53,772 bases of DNA from Negativicutes bacterium (GTDB lineage Bacteria; Bacillota; Negativicutes; JAGPMH01), in assembly GCA_018052945.1 (NCBI GenBank), contig JAGPMH010000006.1, positions 1 to 53,772 on the forward strand, given 5' to 3'. The notes below the pieces were generated by a model. It was not told where the DNA came from and did not search any database. It saw nothing but the letters and a program-made list of their open reading frames with translations. Both the position numbers and the translations under genes were made by a program. The first letter of the stretch is position 1; every line of letters begins with the position of its first letter. This document shows positions 18,803 through 28,594 of this stretch, one piece after another.

Positions 18803-19618
18803 TTATTCCTTTCTATACACTGAAGGCATAACATATTTAAAACCACTATTACCTCGTTCTATTGTTTCGGCATGTCCTACAAACAAATAGCCACCTGGCT
18901 CTAAGGCCTTATAAAATTTTTTAACTAGATTTTTTCTTGTTTCATAATCAAAGTAAATCATTACATTACGACAAAAAATAGTTTGAAAGTTCTTTTTAAA
19001 CGGAAAAACATCTGTCATTAAATTAAACTTTCGAAAAATTATTTCACTTCTAATTTCTTCCTTTATCTGATAAATGTTTTTTTCAACTTCTTTCATTTTA
19101 TTAAGTTTCCAGCTTGAAGGTAAGCCAGCAATTTCATTACCACTATACTGGCCTTTCATCGCACAATTTAATGCCTTTTCCGATATATCAGTTGCTAAAA
19201 TTTTTTTATTCCACCTTAAGGCATCTTCTGAAAAAAAATCATCAATAATCATTGCTAAAGTATAAGCTTCTTCACCGGTAGAACAAGCAGCCGTCCAAAT
19301 TCTCAAATCATAATCTCTAATATTTTTTGAAATATAAGGCAAAACCTCATTCGCAAAAAATTTAAAATGACTTATTTCTCGCATAAAAAAAGTATGGTTA
19401 GTCGTAATATTATTAACAAGTTCAATTTTCGCTTTGCCACTCTTTTCATTTAAAAGATATTCATAATAATCAGTGATACTATTTAAATTTAAGCTTGCTA
19501 CCAGTTTATAAAGTCTATTAACTAATAAAGTTTTCTTTTGTTCTGATAAATTTATCCCAAAATTAGCCTTAATATAATCTGCTAATAATCTAAATTCTTC
19601 ATCAGTAATATTCTTCAT
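18803..19618 (-). CDS. cheR: Chemoreceptor methyltransferase CheR
   Basis: About 271 residues: an N-terminal helical domain, then a SAM-dependent methyltransferase with IWTAACSTGEEAYTLAM (SAM-binding) and FCRNVMIYFD. It methylates glutamates on chemoreceptors. No C-terminal receptor-docking repeats are present. The ATG at 19616-19618 follows AGGTG at good spacing and is preferred over an in-frame GTG nine bases upstream. No CheD or CheC is encoded nearby, so the adaptation module visible here is CheR/CheB only. Confidence 0.95.
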   Translation of the reverse strand: MKNITDEEFRLLADYIKANFGINLSEQKKTLLVNRLYKLVASLNLNSITDYYEYLLNEKSGKAKIELVNNITTNHTFFMREISHFKFFANEVLPYISKNIRDYDLRIWTAACSTGEEAYTLAMIIDDFFSEDALRWNKKILATDISEKALNCAMKGQYSGNEIAGLPSSWKLNKMKEVEKNIYQIKEEIRSEIIFRKFNLMTDVFPFKKNFQTIFCRNVMIYFDYETRKNLVKKFYKALEPGGYLFVGHAETIERGNSGFKYVMPSVYRKE

Positions 19619-19656
19619 AATTATCACCTAAATAATCTGTAACTTATGCGTCATTA

Positions 19657-20121
19657 TCAGGAATCAACTTCGAAAATAAGCTTGTAATAATCTAAAATAA
19701 GTTTAACATCTGTACCTACTTTACCAATTTCTTTTACATATTTATTACTGTTATTTTTAACATTTGGTGGCAAAACAATATTTTCTTCAGCTATTTCTAT
19801 AACCTCGGAAACACTATCTACAATTAAGCCCACCGCAATTCCTTCTACTTCAATGATAACGATACAAGTTCGGTCATTGTAAGGTACATAATTTTTTTTA
19901 AACTTTAAGCGCATATCAATTACAGGATTAATTTTTCCTCTCAAATTAATAATTCCCTTAACATAATCCGGCATTTCAGGAATTGTTGTAATAGTCTGAA
20001 TACCGATAATTTCCGTAACCACCTTGATATCAATACCATAATTTTCATTACCAATCACAAAAGTAAGAAACTTATTTTTCTGCGTATCTTCTTCCAGTAG
20101 AACTTCTGCTTCGGAATTCAT
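19657..20121 (-). CDS. cheW: Chemotaxis coupling protein CheW (copy 2)
   Basis: About 154 residues, a single CheW domain that links receptors to CheA, with VKGIINLRGKINPVIDMRLK and GLIVDSVSEV. The start chosen is ATG at 20119-20121 after AAGGTG; longer readings run into the end of cheA. It is clearly similar to the CheW at 26356-26841 (shared DTQK.KFLTF, GIINLRGKI.PV.DMRLKFKK, NRTCIV/SRTCIV), indicating duplication within the cluster. Confidence 0.94.
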   Translation of the reverse strand: MNSEAEVLLEEDTQKNKFLTFVIGNENYGIDIKVVTEIIGIQTITTIPEMPDYVKGIINLRGKINPVIDMRLKFKKNYVPYNDRTCIVIIEVEGIAVGLIVDSVSEVIEIAEENIVLPPNVKNNSNKYVKEIGKVGTDVKLILDYYKLIFEVDS

Positions 20122-20137
20122 ATTAGTTTCACCTTCT

Positions 20138-22228
20138 TTAATTAATTCTGGAGCTAAGCCCCGCCGGATCAATAATAAGACTAATGCTACCATCACCCAG
20201 TAAAGTACAGCCGGCAATCCCTTTGATATTATTAATATTTTTAATATAAAGCGGAATTGGTTTAACTACAATACTTTGCTTTGTAATTAATTTATCAGCC
20301 AACACACCAATCGTCATATGATCAGTTTCTACCATAATCACAATTCCTTCAGTAAATTCTTTAATAGCAGTTTCAATATTGTAAGTATTATGTAATCTTA
20401 TCGTTGGATAGCATTCTCCTCTAACCATAATTAATTCTGTTCCATCGGGATCTATTATAATTTGCTTATCAGTTGGTCTAAAAGTTTCTCTAATAGTCTT
20501 TATCGGAATCGTATAACTACTTTTACCGACTGCAACTATCATTCCTTCCATAATTGCTAGCGTTAATGGAATTTTCAAAGTTATAATGCTACCACTCCCC
20601 GGAGTACTATCAATAATAATATTTCCACCAATAGCATTAATATTTTGCATTACCACGTCCATACCAACACCACGACCAGAAAACTCTGTAATTTTTTCTT
20701 TAGTTGAAAATCCTGGTTCAAAAATGAAATTATAAATTTCTTTATCACTATATTCATTTTCCGGTTTACGCAATAAGTTATTTTCTTTTGCTCTAGTTAA
20801 GATTTTATCACGATCCAAACCTTTACCATCATCAGAAATGCTTATTATTACTTCACTACCAGTATTTTTCGCTTCTAACGTCACTGTCCCCACCGGATTT
20901 TTCCCTTTATTAGTTCTTTCATCCGGTAATTCAACCCCATGATCTAATGAGTTTCTGATTAAATGCATTAATGGATCGGATATATGTTCAATAACATTTT
21001 TATCAACTTCTGTTTCTTCACCAATCAACACCAACTCTGCCTTTTTATTTAGTTTTTTAGACATATCTCTAACGATTCTATTCATTTTCTGGAATGTCCC
21101 AGCTAATGGAACCATTCTAATAGACATCACACTATCTTGTAATTCAGAAGTTATTTTGCTTAACTGTCTTGATGCTTTTTGAAAATTATCCAATTCTAAC
21201 CCTTGCAAGTCAGGATTTTCGGTCACCATTGCTGTCGCTATAACCAACTCTCCCACCAAATCCATCAACATATCAAGTTTAGCTACTTGTACACTGATAA
21301 CCTCTTGAGTAATATGATTGCTTTCACTAGTGTTTTTATTCTTCTCTTCAGTAATTTGCGGAACTATAATTTCCGTTGGTTTAATAGTTTCATCACTCAA
21401 GAAAATTTCATTGATTGTTGCTCTTGTTTGTTCCTGTGATAATTCTTGATATTGTGCCAAATCATCAAGTTGCTTAACTTCCATTTTCTTTAAATACTGC
21501 GTTCCATCAATCAGTTTTTCTACTTCACTATATTTTGCCTCGGTTTTAAACCACAGTTTAAAACCATCTTTTTTTATAACGTCAACAGATTGATCATTTT
21601 CTAATATATCCTGTGGCTTAAACTGTATCTCACTAGCTATATCTTTTACAAAATTAACAATAGTATATGCCCTGATATTTTCCATATCACATTCCGCATC
21701 AAAAAAAACTGTTACTAAAAAATAATTTTCATTATCACTACTTTTATTTTTGTCCGCACTAATATAGTATTGTTGATTTTCAATTTTAGGTTTTTCTTGA
21801 GCAACATTATCAGACTTAACATTTAACTTTAAATTTTCTAAAAAGCTTTTAGTTCTGTTAATTAGTTCTTGCGCAACACCATCAGGATCAGTGCCATTTT
21901 GCATTTTTCCTACTTCGTCTTTAATAAAATCTATCGACTCTAAAATAATATCAGCCAATTCACTACAATCAAAATTCAGAGAATTATCACTTCTCAATTG
22001 ATAAAATATATCCTCCAATGAATGCGTCAATGTTGCAACTTCATTTACCAACATCATTGAAGATGAACCTTTTATAGTATGCATTATTCTAAAAACTTCA
22101 TTAACATCATTATTATCAAACATATCATTTTTTTCACTTCTCATTACAATTTGCTCAAGTTGTTCTAGCAATTGTGTTGTTTCAAAAATGAACATCTCCA
22201 ACATTGGTTCATTAATATTTTGCGACAT
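20138..22228 (-). CDS. cheA: Chemotaxis histidine kinase CheA
   Basis: About 696 residues with CheA architecture: P1 Hpt domain with the phospho-His near 50 (FRIMHTIKGSS), a P2-like response-regulator docking region (about 160-260), P3 dimerisation (about 310-375, VDLVGELVIA type: MLMDLVGELVIATAM), P4 ATPase (HLIRNSLDHGVE, DDGKGLD, GRGVGMDVV) and a P5 CheW-like domain. It passes phosphate to CheY and CheB, and perhaps to the other receivers of this cluster. The ATG at 22226-22228 follows AAAGGG; a TTG three codons upstream is possible. It is preceded by cheY, 18 bases upstream. Confidence 0.96.
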   Translation of the reverse strand: MSQNINEPMLEMFIFETTQLLEQLEQIVMRSEKNDMFDNNDVNEVFRIMHTIKGSSSMMLVNEVATLTHSLEDIFYQLRSDNSLNFDCSELADIILESIDFIKDEVGKMQNGTDPDGVAQELINRTKSFLENLKLNVKSDNVAQEKPKIENQQYYISADKNKSSDNENYFLVTVFFDAECDMENIRAYTIVNFVKDIASEIQFKPQDILENDQSVDVIKKDGFKLWFKTEAKYSEVEKLIDGTQYLKKMEVKQLDDLAQYQELSQEQTRATINEIFLSDETIKPTEIIVPQITEEKNKNTSESNHITQEVISVQVAKLDMLMDLVGELVIATAMVTENPDLQGLELDNFQKASRQLSKITSELQDSVMSIRMVPLAGTFQKMNRIVRDMSKKLNKKAELVLIGEETEVDKNVIEHISDPLMHLIRNSLDHGVELPDERTNKGKNPVGTVTLEAKNTGSEVIISISDDGKGLDRDKILTRAKENNLLRKPENEYSDKEIYNFIFEPGFSTKEKITEFSGRGVGMDVVMQNINAIGGNIIIDSTPGSGSIITLKIPLTLAIMEGMIVAVGKSSYTIPIKTIRETFRPTDKQIIIDPDGTELIMVRGECYPTIRLHNTYNIETAIKEFTEGIVIMVETDHMTIGVLADKLITKQSIVVKPIPLYIKNINNIKGIAGCTLLGDGSISLIIDPAGLSSRIN

Positions 22229-22246
22229 TTTCACCAAACCCTTTCA

Positions 22247-22609
22247 TTAGCAGGTTAAAATCCTATTAATAGTATTAACCACAAATTCCTCTTCTAGTGG
22301 TTTCACAATAAAATACTTCGCACCATTTAAAACTGCTTCTTTAATAAATTCCTCTTGTCCTACGGCTGTTACCATAATAACATTAGCTTGAGGATCTTTA
22401 TTGATAATTTGCTTTAAGGCTGTAGTCCCATTCATAACCGGCATACTAATATCCATTGTCACCACATCCGGTTTTAATTGAAAATAATTCATAATAGCTT
22501 CCTGACCGTTTGTTGCTTCACCTGCAATTAAAAAACCATTTTTCTCTAACATATTTTTCAATGTTAATCTAACAAAAGGAGCATCATCAACAATCAAAAC
22601 CTGTTTCAT
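22247..22609 (-). CDS. cheY: CheY-type response regulator
   Basis: A 120-residue receiver with all switch residues: DD in LIVDDA, Asp 53 (TMDISMPVMNG), Thr in MVTA and Lys in IVKPLE. It is closest in style to the CheY proteins of Gram-positive chemotaxis operons and lies directly upstream of cheA, so it is the best candidate for the motor-binding CheY. It overlaps the Hpt gene by four bases. Confidence 0.92.
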   Translation of the reverse strand: MKQVLIVDDAPFVRLTLKNMLEKNGFLIAGEATNGQEAIMNYFQLKPDVVTMDISMPVMNGTTALKQIINKDPQANVIMVTAVGQEEFIKEAVLNGAKYFIVKPLEEEFVVNTINRILTC

Positions 22610-22989
22610 TCTTCTCCCTCCTTAACAGTGTCTTTTTCGAACTTATTAATTTCATTTAAAACCTCAACTAATGTATTATTAAACTCTACCAAACAACTCA
22701 TTAACAGTTCATTTTTTGCTCTGTCCAGTAGCAACTTTTCTAACTTTTCAGCAACCAATGCTAGTTTAAAAATTCCTAAATTTCTTGCAACTCCTTTTAT
22801 TGAATGAACAATTATTCTTGCATCATCATAATTTTCTTGGATTATTAGCATTGCAATCTCTTCATCAGATTTTGTATAAGTTTCTTTAAACTTTATAATC
22901 ATTCTATTAAATAAGTCTAAATTGTCATTTAATCGCTCTAATACTTCAACTTCATCAACAAAGCTATATCTAATTCTTTTGTTCTTCAT
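22606..22989 (-). CDS. Hpt (histidine phosphotransfer) domain protein
   Basis: A 127-residue all-helical protein. The Hpt motif HSIKGVARNLG has its phospho-His at 62. It shuttles phosphate between receivers. It sits between a receiver gene and cheY with four-base overlaps on both sides, so all three are probably made together. It is the obvious replacement for the dead Hpt domain of the hybrid kinase at 14748. N- and C-terminal tails are charged. Confidence 0.88.
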   Translation of the reverse strand: MKNKRIRYSFVDEVEVLERLNDNLDLFNRMIIKFKETYTKSDEEIAMLIIQENYDDARIIVHSIKGVARNLGIFKLALVAEKLEKLLLDRAKNELLMSCLVEFNNTLVEVLNEINKFEKDTVKEGEE

Positions 22990-23414
22990 AAAGCTTCCAC
23001 CTCTCGTGTTATCTTTTTATGAAATATTTCTCTAATAATTTTTTCAATTTTTTTTATATCAATAGGCTTTTCCAGATAACCATCAGCTTTTGCTTGTGAA
23101 ATTTTATCAAATTCGCCCAAAATATCATTGCCGGAAATAATGTAAACAGCAATATCAGGCGAAATTTTTTCTTTAATAAACTTACTTGCTTCATACCCAT
23201 TAATCAGCGGCATATTAACATCCATAAAAATTAAATCATAATCATAATTATCTTTTAAAATAGCCAACGCTTCTTCTCCATTTGCGGCATGTGTAATAGG
23301 AATTTTAGAACTATTATTAAAAGCTTGTAGTATCAAATCCTCTAAAATAAGCCGATTTATAACCATATCATCTACCAGCATTATATTAATTTTAATATCC
23401 GCTATAATAATCAT
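22986..23414 (-). CDS. Single-domain response regulator
   Basis: About 142 residues, a receiver with IMLVDDMVINR, phospho-Asp near 65 (FMDVNMPLINGYEA), Ser in IISG in place of the more usual Thr, and Lys in LEKPID. The start ATG at 23412-23414 follows GAAGAG; a GTG three codons upstream is possible. The receiver resembles those of hybrid kinases more than CheY, so it probably takes part in a phosphorelay with the adjacent Hpt protein. Confidence 0.88.
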   Translation of the reverse strand: MIIIADIKINIMLVDDMVINRLILEDLILQAFNNSSKIPITHAANGEEALAILKDNYDYDLIFMDVNMPLINGYEASKFIKEKISPDIAVYIISGNDILGEFDKISQAKADGYLEKPIDIKKIEKIIREIFHKKITREVEAL

Positions 23415-23443
23415 TTCAAACACTCTTCTCTGCTTAGTTTACT

Positions 23444-24532
23444 TTAACAACTATAATCATTATTTCCATCAGCATATTCTTTCGCAATCTGCACAAATAA
23501 TTCATTATTATTAATGAAGATTTCTACAATTTCCGGGTCAAAGTGCTTTGATTTTTCATCGCTTATAATTCCCATTGCTTCACTATGAGTATATAACTTG
23601 TTATATACTCTAGGCGTAACTAAAGCATCATACACATCAGCTAAGGCCACTACTCTGGCACAAAAAGGAATATCATAACCTTTCAGACCTTCAGGATAAC
23701 CATTACCATCAAAGCGTTCGTGGTGATACTTTATTATATCCACAGCATAATCCAGTACTTCTGTACAATTTACTATATTTTCACTATTCAATAAATCAAG
23801 ACCGGCAATAGTATGTTTTTTGATTAAAGCAAACTCTTCCTTACACAATTTTTCTTTCTTATTTATTATTTCGTCAGGTATTGTTATTTTTCCTATATCA
23901 TGTAACATTGCCGCTTTAGAAATTATTTTTAGTTTACCCTGACTTTTACTGTCACCGTAAACCTCACCATATTTTTTTACTAAAAGCTCAGTATATTTTT
24001 TTATTCTTAAAATATGATTACTCTTTTCCTTGCTGTATGCCGTTACTACTCTTAGCATAATATTATTGTACTCATCCATAACACTTTTTAATTTTTCTTG
24101 ATTATGTAAATAATCCTTATGAACATTGTTTATCTTTTTTAGGAGCTCCGCTTCTCTAACTCTAACTTTTAAATGATTATCAATCCTAATTTTAATTTCA
24201 TTGATATTAAAAGGTTTAGTGACATAATCAGCAGCCCCTAAGCCTAATCCGTAAGCTTTACTATTAGGATCATCCAGTGCCGATAAAAATATTACCGGAG
24301 TGCTAGCTGTAGCCATATCACCTTTTAAAATTTTATAAAATTCATAACCACTAATTTCCGGCATCATAACATCTAGTAAAATGATGTCAGGATTATAACT
24401 TTTAATTTTCATCAAGGCTGGTAATTTTTGTTTTTCAGTTATTACCAAATAATCATCTTGTAGGGCTTCTTCTAGTAACATTAAGTTGATGTCATCATCA
24501 TCTAAAATAAAAACTGTAGCTTTTTTATTCAT
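23444..24532 (-). CDS. Response regulator with HD-GYP c-di-GMP phosphodiesterase domain
   Basis: A 362-residue protein: receiver at 1-120 (Asp 54, LLDVMMPEISG), a coiled linker at 125-165, and an HD-GYP domain. The metal-binding HD is at 211-212 (MLHDIGK) and HHERFDGNGYPEGLKG at 270-285, with all catalytic and GYP residues present. Such proteins hydrolyse cyclic di-GMP and would be switched by phosphorylation. In the chemosensory operon it provides a second output besides CheY. Cyclic GMP-AMP hydrolysis is known for some relatives and cannot be excluded. Confidence 0.93.
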   Translation of the reverse strand: MNKKATVFILDDDDINLMLLEEALQDDYLVITEKQKLPALMKIKSYNPDIILLDVMMPEISGYEFYKILKGDMATASTPVIFLSALDDPNSKAYGLGLGAADYVTKPFNINEIKIRIDNHLKVRVREAELLKKINNVHKDYLHNQEKLKSVMDEYNNIMLRVVTAYSKEKSNHILRIKKYTELLVKKYGEVYGDSKSQGKLKIISKAAMLHDIGKITIPDEIINKKEKLCKEEFALIKKHTIAGLDLLNSENIVNCTEVLDYAVDIIKYHHERFDGNGYPEGLKGYDIPFCARVVALADVYDALVTPRVYNKLYTHSEAMGIISDEKSKHFDPEIVEIFINNNELFVQIAKEYADGNNDYSC

Positions 24533-24578
24533 ATAAATCCCCCTGATTCTTTCAAGAAAATATCAGGATTAGAATAAA

Positions 24579-24616
24579 GGCAAGCTATATTCTTTTTTTA
24601 TGAAATATAGCTTGCC
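24579..24616 (-). terminator. Intra-operon terminator downstream of the MCP gene
   Basis: A 13-bp perfect stem (GGCAAGCTATATT) with a 12-base loop, followed on the minus strand by a short T-rich stretch (TTTATTCT). It lies between the MCP and REC-HD-GYP genes and could lower expression of the distal genes. Confidence 0.65.
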
Positions 24617-24637
24617 CTAACATTAATATCCTAGTAA

Positions 24638-26326
24638 TTAATATTTACCGAATTCTTCATCACTTAAAGAAATCTGCTGAATTGATGAATGAATTTTTGT
24701 ATTTTCTTGATTTCGTCTATTATCATAATATCCTTGTGAGTGGCTCTCAAAATTATCCAAATGAATATTATTGCTAATTTTTTTTGTTTTAAATTTTGCT
24801 ACATTTTTTCTTAACAAATCAGCTTGTGAACTTAATTCTTCGCTCGCACTAGCACTTTCTTCAGCATTAGCAGAGTTAGCTTGAACAACTTGGGATACTT
24901 GTATTACCCCTTGGCTGATTTGTTCAATACCTAAACTTTGTTCGTTGGAAGCATGGGTAATGCCTTCTACCAATTCAGCAACTTTAGTAACTGTATTGAC
25001 AATCTCTTCTAACGCCATAGCCGTATTATTCGCAATTTTAGTTCCTTCATTAACTTTTACAATCGAAGTTTCAATCATATCAGTAGTTTCTTCAGCTGCT
25101 TTAGCTGATCTTGCGGCTAGGTTTCTAACCTCTTCCGCTACTACCGCAAAGCCTTTGCCATGCTGTCCAGCTCTAGCAGCTTCCACTGCCGCATTTAGCG
25201 CTAAAATATTAGTTTGGAAGGCAATTTCATCAATTACTTTTATTATTTTAGAAATGCTGTTAGATGATGAATTAATATCATTCATTGCTTTTAACATTTC
25301 CTGCATTTGACTATTTCCTTGCAACGCACTAGTTTGGGCATCAATAGTAAGTTGATTTGCTTTATTAGCATTTTCAGCGTTTTGCCTTGTTTGTGCTGAA
25401 ATTTCTTCGATGGAAGAAGTTAATTCTTCTACGGCGCTCGCTTGTTCAGTCGCTCCTTCTGATAGAGAAAGACTAGAATCGGAAATATTTTTCGCACCGG
25501 CCGCAACTTGAACGGCTGCAGTATTGATTTGTGTCATAATTTCATTGGTTGTATCTGCCATTTGTGTGAAAGCTTGTGCCAAATCACCAATCTCATCTTT
25601 ACTGTTAACATTAACTTTAACTGTCAAGTCCCCTTCTGCTATTTTATTAGCAGCATCTTTTAATTTATAAATCGGTTTACTAATAAGTTTTGACAAGAAC
25701 ATTCCTAAAATAACGGCTAAAATGAAAATTATAATTGTTGTAATGAGCATCATCGTCATTGTTGATGAGCTCATATCATTAACTTCAACAATTCTTTTAT
25801 TACCTAAAGTTTCTTTCAACTTAAAAAGATCTGTAATTTCTCCAATAATCTCCAGACTTTTTGCATCTGCTTCATTTTGAAATAATGTAGCAGCTTCATC
25901 TAATCTGCCACTATTAGCGAGTGAAAAAACTCGCTCTCTAGTTGACATAAAACTACTTATTTTACTTTTTAGACCATTAAACTTTACTTTTTCCTCTTCA
26001 CTAAGAAGGCTGAGTTCAATTTGTTTAATATCATCATCTATTTTTTTATCAAGTTCTACAACTTTATTATAACTTTTTAATCTTAAATCACTAGTTTTAT
26101 CCATAAATACAAGCCTAGTTGCGGTTCTCATATCACGAAAATCCATACCAAAGCCACCTAAGTCGCCCATACCAATACCATAATCTCTATACAATATCGT
26201 ATATTCTTTATCTATTGATTTCATATTAATAATGCCAATACCACCAACAAAGCCTGCTAAAATTGCCACTGTCACAAATGCTACCGTTAACTTAACACCA
26301 ATTTTTAAATTCATAAACCATTTCAC
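24638..26326 (-). CDS. Methyl-accepting chemotaxis protein
   Basis: A 562-residue receptor: TM1 at about 11-30, a periplasmic four-helix-bundle-type sensor (about 31-190), TM2 at about 192-213, HAMP (about 215-268), then a long helical signalling domain. Its tip [20 protein letters not shown] and the following [17 protein letters not shown] are the family signature. It is the only chemoreceptor in the island. The ligand cannot be read from the sequence. There is no C-terminal CheR-docking pentapeptide. It lies 29 bases downstream of a cheW. Confidence 0.95.
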   Translation of the reverse strand: MKWFMNLKIGVKLTVAFVTVAILAGFVGGIGIINMKSIDKEYTILYRDYGIGMGDLGGFGMDFRDMRTATRLVFMDKTSDLRLKSYNKVVELDKKIDDDIKQIELSLLSEEEKVKFNGLKSKISSFMSTRERVFSLANSGRLDEAATLFQNEADAKSLEIIGEITDLFKLKETLGNKRIVEVNDMSSSTMTMMLITTIIIFILAVILGMFLSKLISKPIYKLKDAANKIAEGDLTVKVNVNSKDEIGDLAQAFTQMADTTNEIMTQINTAAVQVAAGAKNISDSSLSLSEGATEQASAVEELTSSIEEISAQTRQNAENANKANQLTIDAQTSALQGNSQMQEMLKAMNDINSSSNSISKIIKVIDEIAFQTNILALNAAVEAARAGQHGKGFAVVAEEVRNLAARSAKAAEETTDMIETSIVKVNEGTKIANNTAMALEEIVNTVTKVAELVEGITHASNEQSLGIEQISQGVIQVSQVVQANSANAEESASASEELSSQADLLRKNVAKFKTKKISNNIHLDNFESHSQGYYDNRRNQENTKIHSSIQQISLSDEEFGKY

Positions 26327-26355
26327 AATAAAACCTCCTCAAGTATTATTACTTA

Positions 26356-26841
26356 TTAGATGTCCATGCTTACAAATAGCTCTTCATCAGTAAATATTTT
26401 TTCACAATCTAGCAATAATTTGACTTTATCGCCTACTTTACCAATGCTTTTTACATATTTATTACTGATAACATTAACATTTGGTGGTACAACAATATTT
26501 TCATCAGCAATATAAACAACCTCTACCACACTGTCAACAATTAACCCAATTAAAGTGTCTCTTATATTCACAACAACAATACAGGTTCTACTATTGTATT
26601 CCTTAAAATCTTTTTTAAATTTCAGCCTCATGTCAACTACCGGAATTATCTTGCCACGCAAATTAATAATTCCTCTTACATAAGGTGGCATTTGTGGCAT
26701 TTCCGTAATGGGGTGTAAGCCGATTATCTCTATAACAATCGCTATTTCTATGCCATAAACTTCATCCCCTAGCAAAAACGTTAAAAATTTTCCTTTTTGT
26801 GTATCTTCAGCGATATCAAGTACTTCCGCTAGGTTATTCAT
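26356..26841 (-). CDS. cheW: Chemotaxis coupling protein CheW (copy 1)
   Basis: A 161-residue single CheW domain with VRGIINLRGKIIPVVDMRLK and GLIVDSVVEV. First gene of the chemosensory cluster, next to the MCP. It is a paralogue of the CheW at 19657 and may be tuned to this receptor. ATG follows AAGGAGG. A TATAAT on the minus strand at 26881-26886 may be its -10, but no convincing -35 is seen. Confidence 0.95.
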   Translation of the reverse strand: MNNLAEVLDIAEDTQKGKFLTFLLGDEVYGIEIAIVIEIIGLHPITEMPQMPPYVRGIINLRGKIIPVVDMRLKFKKDFKEYNSRTCIVVVNIRDTLIGLIVDSVVEVVYIADENIVVPPNVNVISNKYVKSIGKVGDKVKLLLDCEKIFTDEELFVSMDI

Positions 26842-26962
26842 ATTGCTACCTCCTTAATTAGTTTCTATAAATTTACTTTTATTATAACTCAATATCCATT
26901 TTTATGCATTGTAGCAATAAACAAAAAAAATCCGCTATTATTGTGTAATAATACAATTCAAC

Positions 26963-26991
26963 TTGTAAAAACAGGAAATTAGTCTTACAAT
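26963..26991 (+). promoter_or_regulatory. Putative promoter of the REC-PucR regulator gene
   Basis: TTGTAA (26963-26968) and TACAAT (26986-26991) are 17 bases apart, 39 bases before the ATG. It is divergent from the chemosensory operon. Confidence 0.45.
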
Positions 26992-27030
26992 AGTAATATC
27001 ATATTATATAAAGGTTACGAGGTAGATATT

Positions 27031-28590
27031 ATGAGTTGTAAAAATACTATCCTCATAGTTGACGATAACAATATTGATCGTGAGTTAGTAATTGGTCTCT
27101 TAGATGACAACAATATTAATATTATTAATGCTTGCGATGGATTAGAAGCTTTAACATATTTAAGAAATAATAATCCTGATTTAATTTTATTGGATATTGT
27201 TATGCCTAATTTAGGAGGCTTTGAGTTACTAGAAAAAATCCAAGCCTCACCCCTAACAGCTAGAATACCGGTCATATTGTTAACAAGTGTTGACGATATG
27301 GACTATATCAACAAGGGCTTAGAATTAGGGGCAGTTGACTATGTAATAAAACCCTTTAATGCAAAAGACATCAAGGCTAAAATTAAAAATCATTTTAATG
27401 TGAAAAATAGCTATGATACCAGTTTTGAGTTATTAAGATCCTTTGCTCAAGCCATTTCCGGAGCCTCTGCAATAATTAATGAAGAAGGAATTATTTTAGA
27501 AAAATTCGGTTCTTTTGAAACACAATGTCCTAATTTACCCCATAATATAAAGTTACCTACCGATACCAGTAACAGTAAATTTCTTAATCAAATTATTCTA
27601 GGGATTAAAAAAGCATTAAAATCAAATGCCAACTTTTCTTTTGAAAGTGAACTTACACAAAACGGCGTACGAAAAGTATTGCAAATTTCTATTTCAGACA
27701 TGAAGTATAGCTTTAATAATAAAAAGATCTTATCGCTACATATCTTGGATATCACAAACAAAGTCCTTGAAAATAGGCAAATTGATTTATTATATGAGTT
27801 TCAAAATCGCAATCGTTTATTTAACAACTTATTGTCAGAACAATATAGTGTTAAACAAAAAAATCAAATCCTCGAAACTTATGGTTTGGATTTAAACGCT
27901 CCGGTAGCTTGTTATATAATATCAGTGTTAGATGATAAGCATCATCTAACTGACATTATTAATAATGCATTAGGAGAATGGTTATTTATTAATGGCTATG
28001 CTTGGACTTGGCTTACAACCTGGGGTATCTCTACTTTAGTCCAACCGGTTAATCCGGCAAGTATAAATAAAAATGCCAAACTTCTAGCGGAAAAACTCTT
28101 GTTGAGGTTTCCTGAATATAAATTTAAAATATCCATATCGTTAGAAGAAGATAATTTTAATTTTAACCAAATTTATGCTGACGCTTTATCTAGCTTACTA
28201 TTTGCCCTTGATAATAATGATAATTATGTATTATTTAATTTTGAATTACATGCAATTTACCAAATAGTTTTAAATGCTTTTAATAATACTGATGTAGATC
28301 GATTTATTGATAAAATGCTCGGAAAAATAATTTTATCCGACAAACAGAATGATGGGCAATTATTAAAAACCCTATTTTATATTTTAAATAATGCCAGTAC
28401 AAAAATCATTTCACAAAAGTTATTTATTCATCAAAACACCGTTTTATGGCGTAAACAAAAAATAGAGGAAATTTTAGGTTACAACTTAGATGATATTCAT
28501 ATTAAAAATCAATTATTACTAGCTTATAAGTTCTATCGCTTAAAAAACTTATTGTCCAAAAATGTTCCTGCTGATTATGTCAATCTGTGA
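27031..28590 (+). CDS. Response regulator with PucR-type C-terminal helix-turn-helix
   Basis: A 519-residue protein, divergently transcribed from the chemosensory operon. Residues 1-120 are an intact receiver (DD in IVDDNN, Asp 55 in LLDIVMPNLGG, Lys in VIKPFN). Residues about 130-260 look PAS-like but weak; about 280-400 resemble the region before the PucR/CdaR DNA-binding domain. The C-terminal 60 residues contain the PucR helix-turn-helix (SQKLFIHQNTVLWRKQKIEE, then ILGYNLDDIHIKNQLLLAYK). Most PucR proteins sense small molecules; receiver fusion suggests phosphorylation control by the neighbouring kinases. Its targets are unknown; the adjacent operon is the first guess. Confidence 0.87.
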   Translation: MSCKNTILIVDDNNIDRELVIGLLDDNNINIINACDGLEALTYLRNNNPDLILLDIVMPNLGGFELLEKIQASPLTARIPVILLTSVDDMDYINKGLELGAVDYVIKPFNAKDIKAKIKNHFNVKNSYDTSFELLRSFAQAISGASAIINEEGIILEKFGSFETQCPNLPHNIKLPTDTSNSKFLNQIILGIKKALKSNANFSFESELTQNGVRKVLQISISDMKYSFNNKKILSLHILDITNKVLENRQIDLLYEFQNRNRLFNNLLSEQYSVKQKNQILETYGLDLNAPVACYIISVLDDKHHLTDIINNALGEWLFINGYAWTWLTTWGISTLVQPVNPASINKNAKLLAEKLLLRFPEYKFKISISLEEDNFNFNQIYADALSSLLFALDNNDNYVLFNFELHAIYQIVLNAFNNTDVDRFIDKMLGKIILSDKQNDGQLLKTLFYILNNASTKIISQKLFIHQNTVLWRKQKIEEILGYNLDDIHIKNQLLLAYKFYRLKNLLSKNVPADYVNL

Positions 28591-28594
28591 AAAC

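Noticed and set aside
26842-27030. A sigma-28 (flagellar type) promoter for the chemosensory operon
   Set aside because: No TAAA-N15-GCCGATAA-like sequence was found on the minus strand; only a lone TATAAT is visible.
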